Positions 10,301 to 19,401 of a stretch of DNA of 64,000 bases are shown here, in pieces (the first letter of the stretch is position 1; the number at the start of each line of letters is the position of its first letter). Made by a program: the position numbers and the translations under genes. The stretch is from Streptomyces flavochromogenes (lineage in GTDB: Bacteria > Actinomycetota > Actinomycetes > Streptomycetales > Streptomycetaceae). A model generated the notes under the pieces. That model was not told where the DNA came from and did not search any database. It worked only from the letters and a program-made list of their open reading frames with translations. The DNA lies in contig NZ_JNZO01000006.1 in assembly GCF_000717595.1 (NCBI RefSeq), positions 186,001 through 250,000 on the forward strand. The letters run 5' to 3'.

Positions 10301-10657
10301 GCCAGGCTGTTCGAGTCCGACTCCTACCGCGAGTACCTGGAGCTGCACGGACTCTCCGTCCAGCTCGCCGAGGCCATGGCCGAGTACTGGCACGCCCGCG
10401 TCCGCGGCGAGCTCGGCTTCGGCGGCGAGGACCCGGACGCGGTCGAGGACATGTTCGACCTCAAGTACCGCGGCGCGCGCTTCTCCCTCGGCTACGGCGC
10501 CTGCCCCGACCTGGAGGACCGCGCGAAGATCGCGGAGCTGCTCCGTCCGGAGCGGATCGGCGTCCACCTCTCCGAGGAGTTCCAGCTCCACCCCGAGCAG
10601 TCCACCGACGCCATCGTGATCCATCACCCCGAGGCGAAGTACTTCAACGCTCGGTGA
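7317..10657 (+). pseudogene. metH: Cobalamin-dependent methionine synthase, broken by two lesions
   Basis: Three reading-frame pieces together make a MetH protein, which methylates homocysteine using 5-methyltetrahydrofolate and B12. Piece one (7317 to about 9629) has the homocysteine domain with zinc cysteines (GLNCATGP, GGCCGTTPEH), the folate domain (AIGERTNANGSKKFREAM), the cobalamin cap and the DVHDIGKN cobalamin motif. Piece two (about 9631-9792, next frame) resumes at VIMKENLEELNQ and reads PVILGGAALTRAYVEQDLHE. Piece three (about 9812-10657, third frame) has the rest, including the AdoMet reactivation domain (SLGYGACPDLEDRAKIAELL) and the family C-terminus HHPEAKYFNAR. At each junction roughly 30-40 residues expected from the family are absent. 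The protein as written would stop working at the B12 domain. Assembly error is the main alternative. Confidence 0.85.
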
Positions 10658-10750
10658 CCGGGCGGGGCACCCCCGGACGCCGCCCGGGGGACCCCCGGGG
10701 CAAATCCGCGCCCTTTCGGTGATCCGGACGTACACTTGTCGGTCCAGTGC

Positions 10751-10791
10751 AGGCCGGTCTTCCTCCCCGTACCGGGGAGGGGGGCCGGCCT
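10751..10791 (+). terminator. GC-rich hairpin after metH / before HAD gene
   Basis: An imperfect inverted repeat has outer arms AGGCCGG and CCGGCCT and inner arms CCTCCCC and GGGGAGG around a short loop. It lies about 95 bases after the metH stop and 28 bases before the HAD hydrolase start. It may end the metH transcript or act in the leader of the next gene. No clear T-run follows. Confidence 0.5.
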
Positions 10792-10818
10792 TCTCGTCCC
10801 TCCATGGAGGTGTGCCGG

Positions 10819-11517
10819 ATGACCAGTACGGTCCCCGCGTCCCTGATCCGTACCAACGGAAGCTCCGCCCTGCAGGCGGTCTTCCTCGACATGGACGGGA
10901 CCCTCGTCGACACGGAGGGCTTCTGGTGGGACGCGGAGGTCGAGGTCTTCGCCGACCTCGGACACCGGCTGGACGAGGCCTGGCGGGACATCGTCGTCGG
11001 CGGCCCGATGACGCGCAGCGCGGGCTACCTCATCGAGTCCACCGGCGCCGACATCACCGTCGCCGAGCTGACCGTCCTGCTCAACGAGAAGTTCGAGCAG
11101 CGCATCGAGCGCGGCGTGCCCCTGATGCCCGGCGCCGAGCGGCTCCTCGCCGAGCTGGCCCGGCACTCCATCCCGACCGCGCTGGTCTCCGCCTCGCACC
11201 GGCGGATCATCGACAAGGTCCTCCACTCGCTCGGCCGTGACCGCTTCTCGCTCACCGTCGCGGGTGACGAGGTCGTGCGGACCAAGCCGCACCCGGAGCC
11301 GTACCTGACGGCCGCCCAGGGGGTCGGGGCCGACCCCGTGCTCTGTGCCGTCATCGAGGACACCGCGACCGGTGTGGCGGCCGCCGAGGCGGCCGGCTGC
11401 CGGGTCGTCGCGGTGCCCTCGGTCGCTCCGATCCCGCCTTCTCCGGGCCGGGTCGTCGTGCGCTCCCTGGAAGAGGTCGACGTGCCCTTCCTCCGCACAT
11501 TGATCACCGGAATCTGA
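10819..11517 (+). CDS. HAD-superfamily hydrolase (beta-phosphoglucomutase/phosphatase-like)
   Basis: A 232-residue protein of HAD subfamily IA. The nucleophile motif VFLDMDGTLVDTEG puts the catalytic aspartates at residues 24 and 26. Motif II (TALVSASHR) and motif III with the conserved Lys (VVRTKPHPEPYL) follow, then the acidic motif AVIEDTATGVAAAEAAGC. A helical cap lies between motifs I and II. Such enzymes hydrolyse small phosphate esters; the substrate is unknown. The ATG at 10819 has a GGAGG site nine bases upstream; an in-frame ATG at 10804 is less well placed. The gene stands next to metH with no obvious functional link. Confidence 0.88.
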   Translation: MTSTVPASLIRTNGSSALQAVFLDMDGTLVDTEGFWWDAEVEVFADLGHRLDEAWRDIVVGGPMTRSAGYLIESTGADITVAELTVLLNEKFEQRIERGVPLMPGAERLLAELARHSIPTALVSASHRRIIDKVLHSLGRDRFSLTVAGDEVVRTKPHPEPYLTAAQGVGADPVLCAVIEDTATGVAAAEAAGCRVVAVPSVAPIPPSPGRVVVRSLEEVDVPFLRTLITGI

Positions 11518-11534
11518 GCTTTATCTGAGCTTCC

Positions 11535-11561
11535 CCCGGGCGGAATGCGATTTCGCCCGGG
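11535..11561 (+). terminator. Terminator of HAD hydrolase gene
   Basis: An 8-bp perfect stem (CCCGGGCG at 11535-11542, CGCCCGGG at 11554-11561) with an 11-base loop lies 18 bases after the stop codon. There is no T-run, as is usual for Streptomyces terminators. Confidence 0.6.
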
Positions 11562-11653
11562 AGGCACCCGGCGGAGCGCCCCCGGGGGACACGCGCGGTG
11601 CACCGGGGGAACGCCCCGGGAAAACGATCAGGCCATTCGCCGAAAAGGCCTCC

Positions 11654-11671
11654 GCGTGACGTTGGTCACGC
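11654..11671. promoter_or_regulatory. Crp-like binding palindrome
   Basis: The sequence GCGTGACGTTGGTCACGC is a perfect 7-bp inverted repeat with a 4-base centre. Its core GTGA-N6-TCAC fits the general Crp/Fnr-family consensus. It lies 368 bases upstream of the first binding-protein gene. Streptomyces encode a Crp regulator, so binding is plausible, but this is only a motif match. Confidence 0.4.
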
Positions 11672-12038
11672 AGAGTGCCGGACGGTGGGTGGCCTTCGTG
11701 CGTCCCCTGTCCGATTACCGCACATTTCGGCGCCCCCTGTGTCCCGATTCGATCGCCACCGTCCGCATCATCCGGCGCATGACTATCGAGGTTCCCGTAT
11801 TCATGATCACTGTGCGATTACCCCCACGGCCGCCCGTGGTCAGGCAATAGCGGTGCCGCCCACTAATCTTTCGCGAGTACTTCGCCGCATAACCCGCGTG
11901 CACCGGCGCACACCCAAGTCGCCGTGAACACAGGACCGATCGCAACACCCGGCCCGATCGCTCCCGCCCTGACCGGGCGGCCGCGGCGGAGTTCCACTGA
12001 CCGCTGTATCCCAGTGCCGGATGAGGAGATCGTCCCTG

Positions 12039-13628
12039 ATGAACCGCAAGACCCTGGTGCTGCCGGCCGTGGCCGGACTGCTCGCCCCCCTGCTCGCCGC
12101 CTGCGGCGGTGCGGAGGAAGGCGGAGCGATCGTCGTCGGCACCACGGACCAGTTCATCGCCACCGCGGACGCCCCCGCGCCGCTCGACCCGGCCTTCGCC
12201 TACGACACCGGCGCGTGGAACATCCTGCGGCAGACCGTGCAGACCCTGATGCACGTGCCCCGCGACAGCGGCGAGCCCGTCCCCGAGGCCGCCCAGAACT
12301 GCGGGTTCTCCGACAAGGCCAGCGAGAGCTACCGCTGCAAGCTGCGCTCCGGCCTCACCTTCGCCGACGGCAGCCCGATCACCGCCGAGGACGTCAAGTT
12401 CTCCATCGAGCGCGTGCTGAAGATCAAGTCGGACAACGGCACCGCCGCCCTCCTCTCGAACATCGACACCATCGAGACCAAGGGCGCCGACGAGGTCGTC
12501 TTCCACCTGAAGACCCCCGACGCCACCTTCCCGTACAAGCTCTCCACCCCGGTCGCCGGCATCCTCAGCAAGGACAAGTACGAAGCCGGAAAGCTCCGCG
12601 ACGGCTTCGACGTCGACGGCTCGGGCCCGTACACCATGAAGGTCGAGCGCGAGGGCGACAAGGCCACCCGCTTCGTCTTCACCAAGAACCCGGCCTACAA
12701 GGGCGACATCACCCTGCGCAACGAGAAGGTCGAGCTCCGCCCCTACACCGACGCGAACACCATGGGCCGGGCCCTGGAGAGCGACGACATCGACATGATG
12801 GCCCGCTCCCTGTCCCGCCAGCAGATCAAGGACCTCACCGAGACGCCCAAGGACGGCATCGAGGTCATCGAGGTCCCCGGCCTCGAGATCCGCTACCTCG
12901 GCTTCAACACCAAGGCCCCCGCCGTCCAGGAGAAGGCCGTCCGCCAGGCCATGGCCGCCGTCGTCGACCGCGGCGCCCTCGTCAACCGGGTCTACGGCAC
13001 CACCGCCGAGCCGCTGTACTCGCTGATCCCCTCCAGCATCACCGGCCACACCACCCCCTTCTTCGACGCGTACGGCGAGCCCGACCAGGCCCGTGCCGCC
13101 AAGCTCCTCAAGGACGCCGGCGTCAAGACCCCGGTCAAGCTGACGCTGAACTACACCACCGACCACTACGGCGCCGAGACCGCCGAGGAGTTCGAGGCGC
13201 TCAAGAAGCAGCTCGTCGCCAGCGAGCTCTTCGACGTCACCGTCCAGGGCGCCGAGTGGTCGACGTTCCGCACCGCCCAGAAGCGCGGCGACTACGCCGT
13301 CTACGGACTCGGCTGGTTCCCGGACTACCCGGACCCGGACAACTACATCGCGCCGTTCCTCGACAGCGACAACTTCCTCAACACCCCGTACGTGAACAAG
13401 GTCGTCCGCGACCAGCTCATCCCGCGCTCGCGCCGCCAGGCCGACCGCACCGCCGCGAGCCCCGTCTTCAACCAGATCCAGAAGATCGTCGCCGAGGACG
13501 TACCGGTCCTGCCGCTCTGGCAGGGCAAGCAGTACGTCGCCGCGCGCGACGACCTCAACGGAGTCGAGTACGCCCTCAACACGTCCTCCGACCTCCTGCT
13601 CTGGGAACTGGGCCGCGGTACCGCATAA
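12039..13628 (+). CDS. Peptide/nickel-type ABC substrate-binding lipoprotein (family 5), copy 1
   Basis: A 529-residue SBP_bac_5-type protein that should bind an oligopeptide or similar solute outside the membrane. The signal peptide ends in a lipobox (PLLAAC) with lipid-anchored Cys at residue 22. Family marks are LRSGLTFADGSPITAEDVKFSIERVL near residue 105, DGSGPYTMK near residue 190, AVRQAMAAVVDR near residue 300, a tryptophan-rich GLGWFPDYPDPDNY segment and the C-terminal PVLPLWQGKQY. The ATG at 12039 has a GAGGAG site. No permease or ATPase gene follows; instead a related binding protein comes next, 77 bases on. Confidence 0.9.
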   Translation: MNRKTLVLPAVAGLLAPLLAACGGAEEGGAIVVGTTDQFIATADAPAPLDPAFAYDTGAWNILRQTVQTLMHVPRDSGEPVPEAAQNCGFSDKASESYRCKLRSGLTFADGSPITAEDVKFSIERVLKIKSDNGTAALLSNIDTIETKGADEVVFHLKTPDATFPYKLSTPVAGILSKDKYEAGKLRDGFDVDGSGPYTMKVEREGDKATRFVFTKNPAYKGDITLRNEKVELRPYTDANTMGRALESDDIDMMARSLSRQQIKDLTETPKDGIEVIEVPGLEIRYLGFNTKAPAVQEKAVRQAMAAVVDRGALVNRVYGTTAEPLYSLIPSSITGHTTPFFDAYGEPDQARAAKLLKDAGVKTPVKLTLNYTTDHYGAETAEEFEALKKQLVASELFDVTVQGAEWSTFRTAQKRGDYAVYGLGWFPDYPDPDNYIAPFLDSDNFLNTPYVNKVVRDQLIPRSRRQADRTAASPVFNQIQKIVAEDVPVLPLWQGKQYVAARDDLNGVEYALNTSSDLLLWELGRGTA

Positions 13629-13651
13629 CCCCGTCGACTGGATCGGTTACA

Positions 13652-13677
13652 CCGGCCGCGCACCCGCGCGCGGCCGG
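13652..13677 (+). terminator. Hairpin between the two binding-protein genes
   Basis: A perfect 10-bp stem (CCGGCCGCGC and GCGCGGCCGG) with a six-base loop lies between the two lipoprotein genes. It may end transcription of copy 1 or lower expression of copy 2. Confidence 0.6.
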
Positions 13678-13705
13678 CCTGACAAGAGATCACGAGGCAC
13701 GTTCT

Positions 13706-15286
13706 GTGAAGACGCACAACAAGTGGCTGACGGCCCCCCTCGCCGCCGGTCTGTCCGCCGCCCTCCTCAGCGGCTGTGGCACCGAGCAGGGCGGCTCGGG
13801 CGACTCCGGCAACGGCATACGCGTCGGCATGTCCGACGAGATCGTCGCCACCGACCCGGCGGCCGGCTACGACCCCGGCTCCTGGCTGCTGTTCAACAAC
13901 GTCTTCCAGTCCCTGCTGGCCTTCCCCAAGGGCGGCTCCGAGCCCGAGCCCGAGGCCGCCGACAAGTGCGGCTTCGCCACCGGCAGCACCGTGTACAGCT
14001 GCACCCTGCGCGACGGCCTCACCTTCTCCAACGGCAACAAGCTCACCTCGGAGGACGTCAAGTTCTCCTTCGAGCGCGCCCTCAAGATCGCCGACCCCTC
14101 GGGCCCCGCGCCGCTGCTGGCCACCATCAAGAGCATCGAGACCCCGGACGAGAAGACCGTCGTCTTCCACCTCAAGGTCCCCGACGCCACCTTCCCCAGC
14201 AAGATCGCCTCCGGCGCCGGCTCCATCGTCGACCACCGCGAGTACCCCGCCGACGCCCTGCGCACCGACGGCAAGGCCACCGGCTCCGGCCCCTACAAGC
14301 TGGACTCGTTCAGCGCCACCGAGGCCACCTTCTCCGCCAACCCCGGCTACAAGGGCACCGCGCAGCGCAAGAACGACGCCGTCACCCTCAAGCTCTACGG
14401 CGGCGACCGCTCCGCCCTCTCCAAGGCCCTCACCGACGGAGACGTCGACGTCGCCTACCGAGGCCTCTCCGCCGAGGACATCGCGACCCTCGAGACCTCC
14501 GAGACCACGGACGACAAGGGCATCGAGGTCGTCCAGGGCAGCAGCGCCGAGGTCCAGCACCTCGTGTTCAACATGAAGGACCCGGTCGCCGGCAAGCTCG
14601 GCGTCCGCCAGGCCATCGCCCACCTCGTCGACCGCGAGGCCCTCGTCGAAGGCGTCTACAAGTCGACGGCCACGCCGCTGTACTCGATCGTCCCGGCCGG
14701 CATCGCCGGACACAACACCGCCTTCTACGACACCTACGGCGCCCCCGACAAGGCGAAGGCGAAGAAGGCCCTGCGCGCCGCCGGCATCACCGCCAAGGTG
14801 AAGCTCACCCTCTGGTCCACGCCCAGCCGCTACGGCCCGTCCACCGACCAGGAGCTCAAGGCCATCGCCGAGCAGCTCAACGCCAGCGGCCTCTTCGACG
14901 CCGACGTCCAGTCCGTCCCCTACGACCAGTACGAGAAGGACATCGCGGCCGGCAAGTACGGCGTCTACGTCAAGGGCTGGGTCCCCGACTACCCCGACGC
15001 CGACAACTTCACCACCCCGTTCTTCGGCGAGGGCAACGTCCTCGGCAACCACTACGAGAACGCCACCATCACCGGCAGCCTCCTCCCCAGGACCGCCGCC
15101 GCCCCGGACCGCGCCGCCACCGCCGACGAGTACGGCAAGCTCCAGGACCTCGTCGCCGAGCAGCTGCCCCTCCTGCCGCTCTGGCAGGGCAAGCAGTACG
15201 CCGTCGCCCGCCAGGACGTCACGGGCCTCGAATGGACCCTCGACGCCTCGACGGTCTTCCGCTTCTGGGAGATCCGCAAGGGCTGA
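13706..15286 (+). CDS. Peptide/nickel-type ABC substrate-binding lipoprotein (family 5), copy 2
   Basis: A 526-residue paralogue of the preceding gene. It starts at a GTG (VKTHNKWLT) with a GAGG site upstream; the lipobox ALLSGC places the lipidated Cys at residue 24. It shares with copy 1 the TLRDGLTFSNGN...LTSEDVKFSFERAL segment, VFHLKVPDATFP, GSGPYKL, VRQAIAHLVDREAL, the GWVPDYPDADNF motif and LPLWQGKQYAVA. The same block order throughout points to a tandem duplication that has diverged. Again there is no transporter channel gene nearby; the next gene is on the other strand after a strong terminator. Confidence 0.9.
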   Translation: MKTHNKWLTAPLAAGLSAALLSGCGTEQGGSGDSGNGIRVGMSDEIVATDPAAGYDPGSWLLFNNVFQSLLAFPKGGSEPEPEAADKCGFATGSTVYSCTLRDGLTFSNGNKLTSEDVKFSFERALKIADPSGPAPLLATIKSIETPDEKTVVFHLKVPDATFPSKIASGAGSIVDHREYPADALRTDGKATGSGPYKLDSFSATEATFSANPGYKGTAQRKNDAVTLKLYGGDRSALSKALTDGDVDVAYRGLSAEDIATLETSETTDDKGIEVVQGSSAEVQHLVFNMKDPVAGKLGVRQAIAHLVDREALVEGVYKSTATPLYSIVPAGIAGHNTAFYDTYGAPDKAKAKKALRAAGITAKVKLTLWSTPSRYGPSTDQELKAIAEQLNASGLFDADVQSVPYDQYEKDIAAGKYGVYVKGWVPDYPDADNFTTPFFGEGNVLGNHYENATITGSLLPRTAAAPDRAATADEYGKLQDLVAEQLPLLPLWQGKQYAVARQDVTGLEWTLDASTVFRFWEIRKG

Positions 15287-15300
15287 CCCGCCCCCGGACA

Positions 15301-15347
15301 CGACGGAGGGGCCCGGCGCGCATCCCGCGCACCGGGCCCCTCCGTCG
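15301..15347. terminator. Strong convergent terminator
   Basis: A perfect 16-bp stem (CGACGGAGGGGCCCGG, 15301-15316, with its complement at 15332-15347) and an additional GCGC pairing in the loop lies between the binding-protein gene and the convergent response-regulator gene. It can serve both. Confidence 0.85.
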
Positions 15348-15374
15348 TCCCTGCTGCCGTCGTACCCGCCGGGG

Positions 15375-16052
15375 CTACTGCCCGTTGGCCCCCGGGCGCA
15401 CCAGACCGCTCTCGTACGCGTACACCGCGGCCTGCACCCGGTCGCGCAGGCCCAGCTTCGTCAGCACATGGCCCACATGCGTCTTCACCGTCGTCTCGCT
15501 GACGAACAGATCCGCCGCGATCTCCGCGTTGGACAGGCCCCGCGCCACCAGCTTCAGCACCTCGACCTCACGGTCCGTCAAGGTGTTCAGCGTGTCCGGC
15601 ATCTGCTCCTCGCCCGTGGGCAGATGCGCCGAGTACTTGTCGAGCAGCCGGCGCGTGATCGACGGCGCCAGCATCGCCTCACCGGCAGCCACCACCCGGA
15701 TCGCCTGCACCAGCTCGTTCGCCGGGGCGTCCTTCAGGAGGAAACCGCTCGCCCCCGCCCGCAGCGCCTCGACCACGTACTCGTCGAGATCGAAGGTCGT
15801 CAGGACCAGCACCTTCGCCGGACCGTCCCGGCCAGGACCCGTGATCTGCCGGGTCGCCTCCACCCCGTCCATCCGCGGCATCCGGATGTCCATCAGCACC
15901 ACGTCCGGCTGCAGGGCCCGCACCTGGTCCTGCGCCTGGAGACCGTCCCCGGCCTCACCCACCACCGCGATGTCCTGCTCCGCCTCCAGAATCATCCGGA
16001 AGCCGGTGCGCAACAGCGGCTGATCGTCGACCAAGAGGACGCGGATCGTCAC
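15375..16052 (-). CDS. NarL/FixJ-family response regulator (orphan)
   Basis: A 225-residue two-component regulator. The receiver domain has the acidic pair VDDQP at residues 8-12 and the phosphorylation site VLMDIRMPRMDG with Asp55; the conserved Thr (VLVLTTFD) and Lys (FLLKDAP) follow. The C-terminal LuxR-type DNA-binding domain (LTDREVEVLKLVARGLSNAE, then ETTVKTHVGHVLTKLGLRDR) ends the protein. The GTG start at 16052 has an AAGGAG site six bases upstream. No histidine kinase gene lies beside it, so its partner is encoded elsewhere or has been lost. Confidence 0.92.
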   Translation of the reverse strand: MTIRVLLVDDQPLLRTGFRMILEAEQDIAVVGEAGDGLQAQDQVRALQPDVVLMDIRMPRMDGVEATRQITGPGRDGPAKVLVLTTFDLDEYVVEALRAGASGFLLKDAPANELVQAIRVVAAGEAMLAPSITRRLLDKYSAHLPTGEEQMPDTLNTLTDREVEVLKLVARGLSNAEIAADLFVSETTVKTHVGHVLTKLGLRDRVQAAVYAYESGLVRPGANGQ

Positions 16053-16094
16053 AAGGGCTCCTTCACGGGGCTGAGCTCACGAGGTACACCGGCA

Positions 16095-16997
<903 letters not shown>

Positions 16998-17120
16998 GAC
17001 GAAGACCCTACGACCCGCCACCGACAGCGAGCGGAATACCATCGACCTGGGACCCCGTCGCACTGCATGATCGAACCGTGACACACCGACGTGGGTCACC
17101 CTCCGCGACGAAAGGAACCC

Positions 17121-18311
17121 GTGAACCAGGACGAGCCCAAGCCGCAGCGGACCGAGGAGCCCGGCGGCGGCATCCTCATGGGCCGCCCCTTCGGCGTGCC
17201 CGTCTACGTCGCCCCCAGCTGGTTCCTCGTCGCCGCCCTCATCACCTGGGTCTTCGGCGACCAGATCGAGCGCGTCCTGCCCGAACTCGGCGCAGCCCGC
17301 TACCTCGTCTCCCTCTTCTTCGCCGTCGCCTTCTACGCCTCCGTGCTCGTCCACGAACTGGCCCACACCATCGCCGCGCTCCGCTTCAAACTCCCGGTGC
17401 GCCGCATCCAGCTCCAGTTCTTCGGCGGCGTCTCCGAGATCGAGAAGGAGACCGAGACCCCCGGCCGCGAATTCGTCCTCGCCTTCGTCGGCCCCCTCCT
17501 CTCCCTCGTCCTCGCCGGCGTGTTCTATCTCTCGATGTACGCCGTCGAGTCCGGCACCGTCCCCGGCGTCCTCCTCGCCGGCCTGATGATCTCCAACCTG
17601 ATCGTCGCGATCTTCAACCTGCTCCCCGGCCTCCCCCTCGACGGCGGCCGCATGCTCCGCGCCGTCGTCTGGAAGATCACCGGCAAGCCCATGAGCGGCA
17701 CCATCGCCGCCGCCTGGGTCGGCCGCGCCCTCGCCGTCCTCGTCCTCATCGGACTGCCCCTGCTCACCCGCACCGGCTTCCTCGGCAACTCCACCGACGA
17801 CATCAGCGGCCTCAACACCGTCACCGACGCCCTGCTCGCCGCGATCCTCGCCGCGATCATCTGGACCGGCGCCGGCAACAGCCTCCGCATGGCCCGCCTC
17901 CGCGAACACCTCCCCGAGCTCCGCGCCCGCAGCCTCACCCGCCGCGCCATCCCCGTCGAGCCCGTCACCCCCCTCTCCGAGGCCCTCCGCCGCGCCAACG
18001 AGGCGGGCGCCCGCGCCCTCGTCGTCGTCGACGGCCACGGCGACCCCACCGGCATCGTCCGCGAGACCGCCATCGCCGCCGTCCCCGAGCACCGCCGCCC
18101 CTGGGTCGCCGTCAGCACCCTCGCCCAGGACCTCACCGACGGCATGCGCGTCCCCGCCGAACTCACCGGCCAGCCCCTCCTCGACCACCTCCGCGCCAGC
18201 CCGGCCACCGAGTACCTCGTCGTCGAGGACACCGGCGAGATCTACGGAGTCCTCTCCACCACCGACGTCGAGCGCGCCTTCGTCCAGGCCATGGCACGAC
18301 CCTCCTCGTAG
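17121..18311 (+). CDS. Site-2 protease family (M50) metalloprotease with C-terminal CBS domains
   Basis: A 396-residue integral membrane zinc protease. About six transmembrane spans precede a soluble tail. The zinc motif HELAH lies at residues 78-82 in the second span, and the third ligand motif GLPLDGGRML near residue 175. The C-terminal 130 residues have CBS-domain features (PLSEALRRANEAGARALVVVD, VVEDTGEIYGVLSTTDVERA). Members cleave membrane-anchored substrates such as anti-sigma factors. The GTG at 17121 (VNQDEPKPQ) has an AAAGGAA site; an upstream GTG at 17091 is less likely. It precedes trmI in the proteasome locus of many actinobacteria. Confidence 0.9.
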   Translation: MNQDEPKPQRTEEPGGGILMGRPFGVPVYVAPSWFLVAALITWVFGDQIERVLPELGAARYLVSLFFAVAFYASVLVHELAHTIAALRFKLPVRRIQLQFFGGVSEIEKETETPGREFVLAFVGPLLSLVLAGVFYLSMYAVESGTVPGVLLAGLMISNLIVAIFNLLPGLPLDGGRMLRAVVWKITGKPMSGTIAAAWVGRALAVLVLIGLPLLTRTGFLGNSTDDISGLNTVTDALLAAILAAIIWTGAGNSLRMARLREHLPELRARSLTRRAIPVEPVTPLSEALRRANEAGARALVVVDGHGDPTGIVRETAIAAVPEHRRPWVAVSTLAQDLTDGMRVPAELTGQPLLDHLRASPATEYLVVEDTGEIYGVLSTTDVERAFVQAMARPSS

Positions 18312-18317
18312 TCCTTG

Positions 18318-18323
18318 TACTCT
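18318..18323 (+). promoter_or_regulatory. Candidate -10 element for leaderless trmI mRNA
   Basis: A TACTCT hexamer ends six bases before the trmI ATG, the spacing expected if transcription starts at the A of the start codon. No Shine-Dalgarno sequence is present. The -35 region is not clear, so this is tentative. Confidence 0.35.
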
Positions 18324-18329
18324 GGTCAC

Positions 18330-19217
18330 ATGTCCGAACCGACCGGTGCCGCCCGCCGACGCGGGCCCTTCAAGGTCGGGGACCAGGTTCAGCTGACCGA
18401 CCCCAAGGGCCGTCACTACACGTTCACGCTCGAAGAGGGAAAGAACTTCCACACCCACAAGGGTTCTTTCCCGCACGACGAACTGATCGGCGCCCCCGAG
18501 GGCAGCGTTGTCCGCACCACCGGAAACGTCGCCTACCTCGCGCTGCGCCCCCTGCTCCCCGACTACGTCCTGTCCATGCCCCGCGGCGCCGCCGTGGTCT
18601 ACCCCAAGGACGCGGGGCAGATCCTGGCCTTCGCCGACATCTTCCCCGGCGCCCGCGTCGTGGAAGCGGGAGTGGGCTCGGGCTCGCTGAGCAGCTTCCT
18701 CCTCCGCGCCATCGGAGACAGCGGCATGCTGCACTCCTACGAGCGCCGCGAGGACTTCGCCGAGATCGCGAAGGGCAACGTCGAACGCTACTTCGGCGGC
18801 CCCCACCCCGCGTGGCAGCTGACCGTCGGCGACCTCCAGGACAACCTGTCCGACACCGACGTCGACCGCGTCATCCTGGACATGCTCGCCCCCTGGGAGT
18901 GCCTGGAGGCCGTCTCCAAGGCACTCGTCCCCGGCGGCATCCTCTGCTGCTACGTGGCGACCACCACCCAGCTCGCCCGCACCGTGGAATCCATCCGCGA
19001 GTTCGGCTGCTACGCCGAGCCGCAGCCCTGGGAATCCATGATCCGCAACTGGCACGTCGAGGGCCTCGCCGTCCGCCCCGATCACCGCATGATCGGCCAC
19101 ACCGGCTTCCTCGTCACCGCCCGCCGCCTCGCGGACGGCGTCGAGCCCCCGATGCGCCGCCGCCGCCCCGCCAAGGGCGCCTACGGCGAGGACTACGAAG
19201 GCCCCAACAAGGGCTGA
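18330..19217 (+). CDS. trmI: tRNA (adenine-58-N1)-methyltransferase TrmI
   Basis: A 295-residue SAM-dependent enzyme that methylates A58 in the T-loop of tRNA as a homotetramer. The N-terminal beta domain (FKVGDQVQLTDPKGRHYTFT) is followed by PRGAAVVYPKDAGQILAFAD, the SAM-binding motif VVEAGVGSGSLSSFLLRAI at residues 110-128, and the catalytic-side VDRVILDMLAPWE. The family tail with GFLVTARRLADG is present. It sits just after the site-2 protease and before the ARC ATPase, the classic order in actinobacterial proteasome loci. There is no ribosome site, suggesting leaderless translation. Confidence 0.93.
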   Translation: MSEPTGAARRRGPFKVGDQVQLTDPKGRHYTFTLEEGKNFHTHKGSFPHDELIGAPEGSVVRTTGNVAYLALRPLLPDYVLSMPRGAAVVYPKDAGQILAFADIFPGARVVEAGVGSGSLSSFLLRAIGDSGMLHSYERREDFAEIAKGNVERYFGGPHPAWQLTVGDLQDNLSDTDVDRVILDMLAPWECLEAVSKALVPGGILCCYVATTTQLARTVESIREFGCYAEPQPWESMIRNWHVEGLAVRPDHRMIGHTGFLVTARRLADGVEPPMRRRRPAKGAYGEDYEGPNKG

Positions 19218-19237
19218 CGTCCCGACATCCACGGTGC

Positions 19238-19282
19238 GCCGCCGTCGAGTTCCCCGCCCACAGCGGGGAACTCGACGGCGGC
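19238..19282 (+). terminator. Terminator of trmI
   Basis: A perfect 20-bp stem (19238-19257 and 19263-19282) with a five-base loop follows the trmI stop by 20 bases. It is one of the strongest hairpins in the window. Confidence 0.85.
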
Positions 19283-19401
19283 GTCCTCATGTTCGGCGGA
19301 CCCCCGTCTCCCACGAGGCCGACCCCGACGGTTCCGTACCCCTGTGACGTGTGGCACGATGCCGGAAACCCGCCGCACCACCCCCACAGGAGACGTCTCG
19401 C

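Larger units (their letters stand above)
11518..12038. other. 521-base gene-free region before the binding-protein genes
   Basis: No convincing gene is seen here. The region holds the HAD-gene terminator hairpin near its left end, a perfect 7+7 inverted repeat matching a Crp-type site at 11654-11671, and AT-richer stretches around 11700-11830 that could hold promoters for the downstream lipoprotein gene. The GAGGAG ribosome site of that gene is at 12023-12028. Confidence 0.6.
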
